A stretch of 64,000 nt of DNA from Blautia hansenii DSM 20583 (lineage in GTDB: Bacteria > Bacillota > Clostridia > Lachnospirales > Lachnospiraceae). Below the pieces are notes generated by a model, which saw nothing but the letters and a program-made list of their open reading frames with translations, was not told the DNA's origin and searched no databases. Location of the stretch: the NCBI RefSeq assembly GCF_002222595.2, contig NZ_CP022413.2:628501-692500 (forward strand), given 5' to 3'. The position numbers were made by a program, and so were the translations under genes. Of this stretch, positions 26,375 through 34,098 are shown one piece after another; position 1 is the first letter of the stretch, and every line of letters begins with the position of its first letter.

Positions 26375-27682
26375 TTACTCATCGTAAATATTTACAATTT
26401 CTCCATCTAAAATTCGATTCATATTTTTTACGGCACAGAAGTTCCCGCACATACTGCATGTGTCTTCTTTTTCCGGCTTTGCCTCTGCACGATAGCGTTT
26501 TGCTTTTTCCGGGTCAATGCAAAGGCGGAACATCTCTTCCCAGTCCAGATTTTTTCTGGCAGTGCTCATTTCATAATCCCAGTCGGCAGCGCCTTTAATA
26601 CCTTTGGCAATATCAGCGGCATGAGCGGCAATTTTGGATGCAATAATCCCCTCTTTTACGTCATTGACATCAGGAAGGCGGAGATGCTCCGCAGGTGTTA
26701 CATAGCACAGAAAAGAAGCGCCGTAGGTGGCAGCGATTGCACCTCCGATAGCAGCAGTGATATGGTCATAGCCGGGAGCGATATCGGTTACAAGAGGTCC
26801 GAGCACATAGAAAGGTGCGCCCTGACATACGGTCTGCTGAATTTTCATATTTGCTTCAATCTGATTTAAAGGCATGTGTCCCGGTCCTTCAATGATAACC
26901 TGAACATCTTTTTCCCATGCGCGTTTTGTCAGTTCGCCTAAAGTAACAAGCTCCTCAATCTGAGAAATATCTCCTGCATCAGCAAGACAGCCGGGACGGC
27001 AGGCGTCACCGAGGCTCATAGTAACATCATATTGTTGGCAGATATCCAGAATACGGTCGTAGTGCTCGTAAAACGGGTTTTCCTGTCCAGTCATTTCCAT
27101 CCATGCAAAGATGATAGAGCCTCCTCTGGAAACAATGTTGGTAAGGCGTTTGTTTTCCTTAAAGCGTTTAGCGGTATTTTTATTGATACCTACATGAATA
27201 GTCATGAAATCTACGCCGTCTTTTGCGTGCATTTCCACAATATTAATCCACTCTTCGGAAGTGATTTCCTTTAACGGCTTGTGGTAATAGACAACAGCAT
27301 CATAAATCGGTACAGTACCGATAATTGCAGGACATTCTGAGGTTAATTTGCGGCGAAATTTCTGCGTATCGCCAAAGGAGCTTAAATCCATAATAGACTC
27401 AGCGCCCATTTTTACTGCGTCGTTTACTTTTTCAAGCTCCATATCAAGGTCCTTCCAGTCTCTGGAAGTTCCCAGATTGACATTGATTTTTGTTTTCAGC
27501 ATAGAGCCAATTCCGTTTGCCTCCAGACAGGTATGCAGCTTATTGGCAGGAATAGCTACTTTTCCTTCCGCCACAAGCTGACGAAGCTTTTGCACATCCA
27601 TTTGTTCTTTTGCAGCCACAGCTTCCATTTCCTTGGTGATGATACCCTGTCGTGCGGCATTCATTTGCGTTGTGTACGTCAT
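26375..27682 (-). CDS. thiC: Phosphomethylpyrimidine synthase ThiC
   Basis: This 435-residue radical SAM enzyme converts aminoimidazole ribotide to HMP phosphate, the pyrimidine half of thiamine. It shows [24 protein letters not shown] [50 protein letters not shown], and the C-terminal [4Fe-4S] Cys motif CSMCGNFC (C-x2-C-x4-C). ATG 27682 is preferred to 27688 because GGAG sits seven bases before it and none from the outer one. It is governed by a TPP riboswitch and leader terminator. No other thiamine gene is in the window. Confidence 0.96.
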   Translation of the reverse strand: MTYTTQMNAARQGIITKEMEAVAAKEQMDVQKLRQLVAEGKVAIPANKLHTCLEANGIGSMLKTKINVNLGTSRDWKDLDMELEKVNDAVKMGAESIMDLSSFGDTQKFRRKLTSECPAIIGTVPIYDAVVYYHKPLKEITSEEWINIVEMHAKDGVDFMTIHVGINKNTAKRFKENKRLTNIVSRGGSIIFAWMEMTGQENPFYEHYDRILDICQQYDVTMSLGDACRPGCLADAGDISQIEELVTLGELTKRAWEKDVQVIIEGPGHMPLNQIEANMKIQQTVCQGAPFYVLGPLVTDIAPGYDHITAAIGGAIAATYGASFLCYVTPAEHLRLPDVNDVKEGIIASKIAAHAADIAKGIKGAADWDYEMSTARKNLDWEEMFRLCIDPEKAKRYRAEAKPEKEDTCSMCGNFCAVKNMNRILDGEIVNIYDE

Positions 27683-27725
27683 ATTCATTCTCCAATCTTA
27701 TTTTATTAAAAAACTCCCCGAAATA

Positions 27726-27762
27726 GAAAAGTGCCCGTACCAAAAAAGGGTATACGGACACT
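27726..27762 (-). terminator. Leader terminator of the thiC riboswitch
   Basis: On the minus strand AGTGTCCGTA pairs with TACGGGCACT (plus positions 27753-27762 and 27730-27739) and is followed by TTTTC. It lies between the TPP aptamer and the thiC start, as expected for transcription attenuation. Confidence 0.75.
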
Positions 27763-27775
27763 GTAAATGCTGGTA

Positions 27776-27860
27776 TAAACTCCCTACGTTGGCATAATCC
27801 AAATCAGGTAATACAGGTCGAAGTCAGACTTCCTCTCAGCCCTAAGGCTCCCTGGTTGTT
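27776..27860 (-). ncRNA. TPP riboswitch (THI box)
   Basis: On the minus strand the leader reads CAGGGAGCC, then GGGCTGAGAGG, then GACCTGTATTACCTGATTTGG, AATGCC-like TTATGCCAACG and TAGGGAG. These are the conserved thi-box elements (CTGAGA pyrimidine sensor, ACCTGA...GGATAATGCC pyrophosphate sensor). With thiC downstream and a terminator between, thiamine pyrophosphate binding should switch off transcription. Confidence 0.95.
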
Positions 27861-27918
27861 TTTTCTCAGTGTAGCACTGCGGTGGGGACTTGTCAATGTT
27901 TTTGTCGAACGTATTTTC

Positions 27919-27946
27919 TTGCAATTTAAAGTGTGTTTGTTATAAT
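27919..27946 (+). promoter_or_regulatory. Promoter of the MerR-family gene
   Basis: TTGCAA (27919-27924) and TATAAT (27941-27946) with a 16-base spacer. The MerR start is 32 bases downstream. Confidence 0.55.
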
Positions 27947-27977
27947 AATTAAGAGAAAGCGAGAAAGGGGTTAAGGT

Positions 27978-28415
27978 ATGCAGGAGACCATTTACTCTGT
28001 TTCTGAAGCCGTGGGAATTTTAGAGCTTCAATCTCATGTACTGCGGTACTGGGAGGAAGAAATGAAGCTTCCTATTAAGAGAAACGAGTTGGGACACAGA
28101 TACTACACCCGATGGGATATTCAGGTTTTTTTGAGTATTAAGGAACTAAAGAAAAAAGGATATTCATTAAAAGAAATCGGAAAACTGGCGGAGCTTTTTT
28201 ATCAGAAGCAGGAAAAAGAGAGCAGGATTTCCCCGGAATTTATGGAGATTATCAGCAAGCTTGTAAAGGCGCAGTTAAAGGAGAAAAAAACAGGAGAAGA
28301 CAGATATAAGAAGCTGGATGAAAGAATTCGTAATTATCAGCAGTCAAGGCGTGAGGTAGCGGCTGCTTTAGAAAAGAAAAATTCCAAAAAGAAAGGGATA
28401 TTTTCGAGAAGATGA
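27978..28415 (+). CDS. MerR-family transcriptional regulator
   Basis: The 145-residue protein has an N-terminal MerR helix-turn-helix (YSVSEAVGILELQSHVLRYWEEE, then GHRYYTRWDIQVFLSIKELKKKG) and a basic, coiled-coil tail without the Cys metal sites of classical MerR. The DUF-like tail ends in a Lys-rich segment. AAAGGGG precedes the ATG. Target and signal are unknown; similar proteins are common core genes in Lachnospiraceae. Confidence 0.85.
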   Translation: MQETIYSVSEAVGILELQSHVLRYWEEEMKLPIKRNELGHRYYTRWDIQVFLSIKELKKKGYSLKEIGKLAELFYQKQEKESRISPEFMEIISKLVKAQLKEKKTGEDRYKKLDERIRNYQQSRREVAAALEKKNSKKKGIFSRR

Positions 28416-28422
28416 GAAAAAG

Positions 28423-28456
28423 AAAGAGGCAGGACTTTGAAAGTTCTGCCTCTTTT
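28423..28456. terminator. Bidirectional terminator between the MerR gene and the ferredoxin
   Basis: AAAGAGGCAGGACTTT pairs with AAGTTCTGCCTCTTTT, with U-rich tails on both strands. Confidence 0.85.
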
Positions 28457-28466
28457 CTAAAAAATA

Positions 28467-28637
28467 TTAGCCTTCAACGATAGCTTCTGTTGGACAAACA
28501 CCAGCGCATGTTCCGCAGTCAACGCATGTATCAGCGTCGATAACGTATTTGTCATCACCTTCGGAAATAGCTTCAACTGGGCATTCGCCAGCGCATGTTC
28601 CGCAGCTTACACATTCATCTGTAATTACGTATGCCAT
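28467..28637 (-). CDS. 2[4Fe-4S] ferredoxin
   Basis: The 56-residue protein (too short for many gene callers) starts MAYVITDECVSCGTCAGECP and has a second copy TCVDCGTCAGVCP. The two C-x2-C-x2-C-x3-C motifs bind two [4Fe-4S] clusters, as in clostridial ferredoxin, a low-potential electron carrier for hydrogenases and pyruvate:ferredoxin oxidoreductase. AGGAGG lies eight bases upstream of the ATG. It is monocistronic between two terminators. Confidence 0.96.
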   Translation of the reverse strand: MAYVITDECVSCGTCAGECPVEAISEGDDKYVIDADTCVDCGTCAGVCPTEAIVEG

Positions 28638-28810
28638 GATTATATCCTCCTTTATATTCTGAACTTAAGAATTCAGTTCTTAGCTGTATTCTAATATATT
28701 TACTTCTATAATACAAGTCTTAATTTAGAAACAATGCAGAAAAAGAGTTGAACATAAGGAGGAAAGAGATTATAATAAAATTCATAAAACAGAACAAGGA
28801 GGAAATATTC

Positions 28811-29011
28811 ATGAAGGTAACACCAGATATGACAATCGGTGAGTTAATCCGTTTAGATGAAAACATTGTTCCAATTCTCATGAGAGCAGGCATGCACTGC
28901 ATCGGATGCCCTTCCGCACAGGGAGAAAGCATTGCAGAGGCAGCTATGGTTCACGGAATTGACGGAAATATGTTAGTTGCTCAGATTAACGATTTTTTAG
29001 AAAATAAATAA
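28811..29011 (+). CDS. DUF1858 redox-disulfide small protein
   Basis: The 66-residue protein (VTPDMTIGELIRLDENIVPILMRAGMHCIGCPSAQGESI) matches DUF1858, often called hybrid-cluster-protein-associated disulfide domain. The conserved C-x2-C is in HCIGCP. ATG 28811 is chosen behind AAGGAGGAAA; the extra upstream residues of the longer frame are not conserved. Probable redox or metal role; exact function unknown. Confidence 0.85.
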   Translation: MKVTPDMTIGELIRLDENIVPILMRAGMHCIGCPSAQGESIAEAAMVHGIDGNMLVAQINDFLENK

Positions 29012-29013
29012 TG

Positions 29014-29063
29014 AAAAAGGAGTTGCTGTATCCCGGGTTACAGGGATATAACAACTCCTTTTA
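29014..29063. terminator. Bidirectional terminator between DUF1858 and mecA
   Basis: AAAAGGAGTTG and CAACTCCTTTT form the outer stem with an inner TGTATCCC/GGGATATA-type pairing, with T tracts on both sides. Confidence 0.8.
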
Positions 29064-29068
29064 GCATC

Positions 29069-29827
29069 CTAGATTAGTGTCAGTTTTTGTAAAGCTTCGG
29101 TAGAGAGAATACATCCCTTGTGTTCTGCAAGAAATGCTTCTCTGGCAGGTGACAGCTTTTTGCCGTTGCCATATTCGGAAAGCATATTGCAAACACGGTT
29201 GAAATCCTCCGGTGAGGTCTGATCCTGATGAAGAAGCAGAGAATAGGTATCTGCCCTTTCGTCTTTATACAGGGAGTTAAAGCCTTGGAAGAAATTGTTT
29301 AATCCGTGAGCTGCCTCGATAACCGTATCTAAGTCAGGAAAAACATATTCTCTTCTTAAATTGATATGCTCGGCAGGCGAATTTTTCTCAGTTCCCTGAG
29401 CAACAGCTTCTTTTTTCTCCCTTTTTTCCTTTTTCTTTTTCTGCTCTTCACTGGCCTTGTATATTTTGGCAAAGAGATCCAAGATGTCATCTGCTCCTTC
29501 CATTTCAATAGGAGGCGCAGGCTCAGAGGAAGGCTCACCGAATGGGGTAAACTTAGAAAAGCGGGTATCCAGCTCTTCAGGGTCTTCTACCTTGGAAATA
29601 ATCAGGATAATACTTTCTGAGGAAATGGGAATTGCTTCAATCATCAGAGGAATATCATTTGCTTCAAAACCAAATTGCAAATTTGCCTGTTTCATCATAT
29701 CCCGAAACAGCTCCTTTGCTTTATCGCTTCCATACGCCAGTTCACTTAAACGAAGCTGTCTTGCATCTAAATCTTCCTTTGTAAGTGTACAGCGTATCTG
29801 ATTTTCATTAATTTTTTCTATTTTCAT
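29069..29827 (-). CDS. mecA: Adaptor protein MecA
   Basis: The 252-residue adaptor targets proteins to the ClpCP protease in Firmicutes. It starts MKIEKINENQIRCTLTKEDLDAR, the MecA N-domain, followed by ELFRDMMKQANLQFGF and a Lys/Glu-rich linker, and ends with a C-domain containing FPDLDTVIEAAHGL. ATG 29827 is used behind CAGGATGTGATGTT; the longer frame to 29929 is not homologous. It may control competence or stress regulators; targets are unknown. Confidence 0.9.
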   Translation of the reverse strand: MKIEKINENQIRCTLTKEDLDARQLRLSELAYGSDKAKELFRDMMKQANLQFGFEANDIPLMIEAIPISSESIILIISKVEDPEELDTRFSKFTPFGEPSSEPAPPIEMEGADDILDLFAKIYKASEEQKKKKEKREKKEAVAQGTEKNSPAEHINLRREYVFPDLDTVIEAAHGLNNFFQGFNSLYKDERADTYSLLLHQDQTSPEDFNRVCNMLSEYGNGKKLSPAREAFLAEHKGCILSTEALQKLTLI

Positions 29828-29976
29828 AACATCACATCCTGTCTGTTTATTATCTAAAGATGCTATTTTCTCTTTTACATTATATACTATGCGTGATAAG
29901 CTTGTAAAGACGGAATAGTTACTTTTCATAATCAGGCAGATTATGGTAAAATATGGAACAAAGAAAGGAGTGCATC

Positions 29977-31302
29977 ATGCAGAAAGATTTAACACAAGGT
30001 TCGATTACAAAAACATTATTGCTTTTTGCAATGCCCATGATTGCGGGGGATTTATTGCAGCAATTTTATAACATAGCAGATACTTTGATTGTAGGGCGTT
30101 TTTTGGGAGCGGAAGCTTTGGCGGCAGTAGGATCCTCATACACGCTGATGACTTTTTTAACCTCCATACTTTTGGGGCTGTCAATGGGAAGCGGGGCAGT
30201 TTTTTCCATTCATTACGGAGAGAAAAATGAAGAAAAATTAAAAGAAAGTATGGCAGCGGCGTTTTGGCTGATTTTTGCAGTGGCATTAGCGCTGAATATA
30301 TTTGTTTTTCTCTGTATCCATCCGATTATGAGCTTTTTGCAGGTTCCCGAAGAAATTTATGACATGATGCAAGAGTATCTTTGGATTGTCTTTTGGGGAA
30401 TTTTTGCTTCTTTTTTATATAATTATTTTGCATCTTTGCTTCGTGCAGTGGGAAATTCAGTCGTACCGCTGGTATTTTTGGCAATAAGCGCTGTGCTGAA
30501 TATTATTTTAGATTTATGGTTTGTCTTGGGGCTTAAATGGGGCGTGGCAGGAGCGGCAGCAGCTACTGTGTTTTCCCAGTATGTGGCAGGGATTGGAATA
30601 TTCTTTTATAGTGGGATAAAACTGCCGTATTTTCGTGGCATTGGAAAATATATGCGCCCGAAATGGGAAATGATGAAGGAAATCGGACAATTTTCTTTTC
30701 TGACCTGTTTGCAGCAGTCGGTAATGAACTTGGGAATTCTCATGGTGCAGGGACTTGTAAACAGCTTTGGAACGGTAATTATGGCGGCTTTTGCGGCGGC
30801 TGTGAAAATTGACTCCTTTGCGTATATGCCTGTGCAGGACTTTGGAAATGCTTTTTCCACTTTTGTAGCGCAGAATTACGGAGCAGGAAGAATAGACAGA
30901 ATAAAGAAAGGAATTAAGAAGGCAGTCAGCCTTTCTGTGGGTTTTTCTCTGTGTATTTCCGCTGTGGTATTTTTCTTTGCCAGACCTTTGATGACGATTT
31001 TTGTAAATGCCGAAGAAACAGCGATTTTAAGTGCGGGAGTGGAATATTTGCGAATAGAAGGCGCTTTTTACTGTGGTATCGGATGCCTGTTTTTGCTTTA
31101 CGGATATTATCGTGCAGTGAAAAAGCCGGGAATGTCATTGATACTTACAGTGATTTCTCTTGGCACAAGAGTGGTTCTGGCTTATGTACTGTCTGCAATT
31201 CCTCAAATTGGAGTAACAGGAATTTGGTGGTCCGTACCCGTTGGATGGGGATTGGCTGATTTGGCAGGATTTTTATATTATAAAAGATTAGGGAAAGTTT
31301 AA
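29977..31302 (+). CDS. MATE-family efflux transporter
   Basis: This 441-residue protein has twelve predicted helices in two homologous halves, beginning with LTQGSITKTLLLFAMPMIAGDLLQQFYNIADTLIVGRFLGAEALAAVGSS, the MatE pattern. Such proteins export cationic drugs or metabolites with Na+ or H+. ATG 29977 is set by AAAGGAG at 29964-29970. The ribosomal GTPase-Rae1 fusion starts 50 bases after its stop on the same strand, with no terminator seen, so co-transcription is likely. Confidence 0.93.
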   Translation: MQKDLTQGSITKTLLLFAMPMIAGDLLQQFYNIADTLIVGRFLGAEALAAVGSSYTLMTFLTSILLGLSMGSGAVFSIHYGEKNEEKLKESMAAAFWLIFAVALALNIFVFLCIHPIMSFLQVPEEIYDMMQEYLWIVFWGIFASFLYNYFASLLRAVGNSVVPLVFLAISAVLNIILDLWFVLGLKWGVAGAAAATVFSQYVAGIGIFFYSGIKLPYFRGIGKYMRPKWEMMKEIGQFSFLTCLQQSVMNLGILMVQGLVNSFGTVIMAAFAAAVKIDSFAYMPVQDFGNAFSTFVAQNYGAGRIDRIKKGIKKAVSLSVGFSLCISAVVFFFARPLMTIFVNAEETAILSAGVEYLRIEGAFYCGIGCLFLLYGYYRAVKKPGMSLILTVISLGTRVVLAYVLSAIPQIGVTGIWWSVPVGWGLADLAGFLYYKRLGKV

Positions 31303-31352
31303 GAACATTACTATTGCCCGAATTGATAATAGAAAAGATAGGAAGGGAAATT

Positions 31353-34007
31353 ATGGAGACAAATCGTTTGGCAGTGGGGATTTTAGCTCACGTAGATGCG
31401 GGAAAGACAACTCTTGCAGAGGCAATTTTATATCATACAGGGAGTATTCGGAAGGTGGGGCGTGTAGACCATCAGGATGCGTTTTTAGATACGTATGCTT
31501 TGGAAAAGGAGAGAGGAATTACTATTTTTTCCAAGCAGGCAGGCTTTCAATTAAAGGAGAAGGAAATTGCTCTTTTAGATACGCCGGGACATGTGGATTT
31601 TTCGGCAGAAATGGAAAGAACTCTGCAAGTGCTGGACTATGCCGTTTTGGTAGTCAGCGGCGCTGACGGGGTACAGGGGCATGTACAGACTTTATGGAAG
31701 TTATTAAAGGAGTATGAAATTCCTGTATTTCTGTTTATCAACAAAATGGATCAGGAGGGCACAGACAGGGGAAAATTGCTTTTTGAAGTGCAAAACAGAT
31801 TGGATAAGGGCTGTGTTGACTTTACTTTTGCCAAGGAAAACAGTTCGGAATTTTTGGAGGAGTTGGCAGTTTGTGATGAGCACGTTCTTGAGAAATATTT
31901 GGAACAGGGAGAAGTATCCACAGCAGATATTCAAGAAATGATAAGAAAACGACAGGTTTTTCCCTGTTATTTTGGATCGGCTTTAAAGCTTCAGGGTATT
32001 CAGGAGTTCTTAGAAGGGTTAGACGTATACACCAAATGTCCGGAGTACGGAGAAGCTTTTGCGGCAAGGGTGTTTAAAATTTCAAGAGATGAAAAAGGGA
32101 ACAGACTGACGCATTTAAAGGTGACAGGGGGAACTTTAAAAGTAAAACAGATAGTCCAAGGAAAGGACTGGGAGGAGAAAGCAAACCAAATCCGTGTGTA
32201 TGACGGTGCAGGCTTTTCTGCTGTAAATGAGGCCTTAGCGGGAAGCGTATGTGCGGTAACCGGACTTTCTCGTACTTTTGCAGGAGAATGTCTGGGAGAA
32301 GAGCAGATGGGAAAAGAGCCTGTTTTAACACCTGTGCTGACCTATGAAATTCAGCTTCCACAAGGCTGCGATGTGCACAATATGCTGAAAAATCTTCGTG
32401 AGTTGGAGGAGGAAGAACCATTACTGCATATTTTATGGAATGAACAGTTAGGAGAAATCCATGTACAGGTTATGGGAGAAGTGCAGATTGAAATTTTAAA
32501 AAGCATGATACAGGAGCGTTTTGGCGTTTCTGTGGAATTTGGCTCAGGAAATATTGTGTATAAAGAAACCATTGAAAATAAAGTAGAAGGAATTGGACAT
32601 TTTGAGCCTTTGCGTCATTACGCAGAGGTACATCTGCTGTTAGAACCCTTAGAGCGTGGCATGGGGCTGGAATTTGCCTCAGGTTGCAGTGAGGATATGT
32701 TGGATAGGAATTGGCAGAGATTGGTGCTTACTCATTTGGAGGAAAAAGCTCACAGAGGCGTGCTTACCGGCTCTGAAATTACCGATATGAAAATTACCTT
32801 GATTGCAGGAAAAGCCCATACAAAGCATACGGAAGGCGGGGATTTCAGACAGGCAACTTATCGTGCGGTGCGTCAGGGGTTAAAAAAAGCAAACAGTATC
32901 CTGCTGGAGCCAGTGTATGAATATCGTCTGGAAGTGCCGCAGGATATGATTGGCAGAGCTATGACAGACATTCAGAAAATGTATGGAAGCTTTGACTCAC
33001 CAAAGACAGAGGGAGAAATGTGTGTCCTTACAGGGGAAGCTCCTGTGGTAACCATGCGGGGCTATCAAAGAGAAGTGATTTCCTATACAAGGGGAACGGG
33101 AAGGCTGTTTTGTTCTTTAAAAGGATATGAGACTTGTCATAATACAGAAGAAGTGCTTGCCGAGATGAATTATAACTCCGAAAATGATTTGGAAAATCCA
33201 ACAGGTTCTGTATTTTGTTCCCACGGCGCAGGCTTTCATGTAAGTTGGGATAAGGTAGACGAGTATGCCCATATTGATACGGGATGGGTGAAGGCGAAGA
33301 AAAAAAACACAGAAGAAGTTCCACGGACAAGCTTTTCTCAAATTCGATTAGATGAACAGGAGCTGGAAGAAATTTTTACCAGAACTTATGGTCCGATTAA
33401 GCGGGAAAGAAACGGATTTCAAAAAACTTCCCGTACAGTTACGGCAAAAGCAGGAGAGTCAAGACCGGTAAAAAAACAGCCGGAGAAGGAATATCTTCTG
33501 GTAGACGGCTATAATATTATTTTTGCATGGGAAGATTTAAACGAACTGGCAAAAGTAAATATTGAAGCAGCAAGAAGCAAATTGATGGATATTCTCTGCA
33601 ATTATCAAGGATATAAGAAATGCACGCTCATTCTGGTGTTCGATGCCTATAAGGTAGAGGGAAATCAAGGCTCCATACAGAAATACCATAATATCCATGT
33701 GGTATATACAAAAGAGGCAGAAACAGCAGACCAATATATTGAAAAGACGGTTCATGAAATCGGACGAAAATACCATGTGACTGTTGCAACTTCCGATGCC
33801 ATGGAGCAGGTGATTATTCTGGGACAGGGAGCTTCCAGAATGTCAGCAAAAAATCTGTTGGAGGAAATAGGATATATGAAAGAGGAAATTCGAGAATTTT
33901 ATATTGAAAAGCAGAAAAAAAGCGGAACGTATCTTTTTGATAATCTTCCGGAAGAATGGACAGAATTTATGGAAGACGTGCGTTTGGGAAGAAAAAAATT
34001 CGAATAG
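31353..34007 (+). CDS. TetM/EF-G-like ribosomal GTPase fused to a C-terminal Rae1/YacP NYN endoribonuclease domain
   Basis: The 884-residue protein begins with a translational GTPase: G1 AHVDAGKTT, switch I RGITI, G3 DTPGHVDF, G4 NKMD. EF-G-like domains II-V follow to about residue 650, with the TetM-type order and the domain V/IV segment GEAPVVTMRGYQREV. From about 712 the sequence changes to an NYN/PIN domain very like Bacillus Rae1 (YacP): VDGYNIIFAW with Asp718, then LVFDAYKVEG, YTKEAETADQYIEK, VATSDAMEQ and GQGASRMSAKNLLEE. TetM alone is about 640 residues and YacP about 170, so this is a true fusion. ATG 31353 sits behind GGAAGGG. Known biology: TetM-type factors act at the ribosomal A site, and Rae1 cleaves mRNA there. 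Function of the fusion is inference. Confidence 0.9.
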   Translation: METNRLAVGILAHVDAGKTTLAEAILYHTGSIRKVGRVDHQDAFLDTYALEKERGITIFSKQAGFQLKEKEIALLDTPGHVDFSAEMERTLQVLDYAVLVVSGADGVQGHVQTLWKLLKEYEIPVFLFINKMDQEGTDRGKLLFEVQNRLDKGCVDFTFAKENSSEFLEELAVCDEHVLEKYLEQGEVSTADIQEMIRKRQVFPCYFGSALKLQGIQEFLEGLDVYTKCPEYGEAFAARVFKISRDEKGNRLTHLKVTGGTLKVKQIVQGKDWEEKANQIRVYDGAGFSAVNEALAGSVCAVTGLSRTFAGECLGEEQMGKEPVLTPVLTYEIQLPQGCDVHNMLKNLRELEEEEPLLHILWNEQLGEIHVQVMGEVQIEILKSMIQERFGVSVEFGSGNIVYKETIENKVEGIGHFEPLRHYAEVHLLLEPLERGMGLEFASGCSEDMLDRNWQRLVLTHLEEKAHRGVLTGSEITDMKITLIAGKAHTKHTEGGDFRQATYRAVRQGLKKANSILLEPVYEYRLEVPQDMIGRAMTDIQKMYGSFDSPKTEGEMCVLTGEAPVVTMRGYQREVISYTRGTGRLFCSLKGYETCHNTEEVLAEMNYNSENDLENPTGSVFCSHGAGFHVSWDKVDEYAHIDTGWVKAKKKNTEEVPRTSFSQIRLDEQELEEIFTRTYGPIKRERNGFQKTSRTVTAKAGESRPVKKQPEKEYLLVDGYNIIFAWEDLNELAKVNIEAARSKLMDILCNYQGYKKCTLILVFDAYKVEGNQGSIQKYHNIHVVYTKEAETADQYIEKTVHEIGRKYHVTVATSDAMEQVIILGQGASRMSAKNLLEEIGYMKEEIREFYIEKQKKSGTYLFDNLPEEWTEFMEDVRLGRKKFE

Positions 34008-34098
34008 TGAAAAAACAGTAGTATTTTTGTCCAGTTAGTATTATACTATAAATAACAGCGAAGAAAATCTGTAAATACACATAAAGGGGGTTTCCAAA

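Noticed and set aside
31353..34007. Calling this gene a tetracycline-resistance determinant (tetM/tetW)
   Set aside because: Only the overall GTPase architecture is shared; the sequence diverges from resistance genes and carries an extra nuclease domain, so resistance cannot be claimed.
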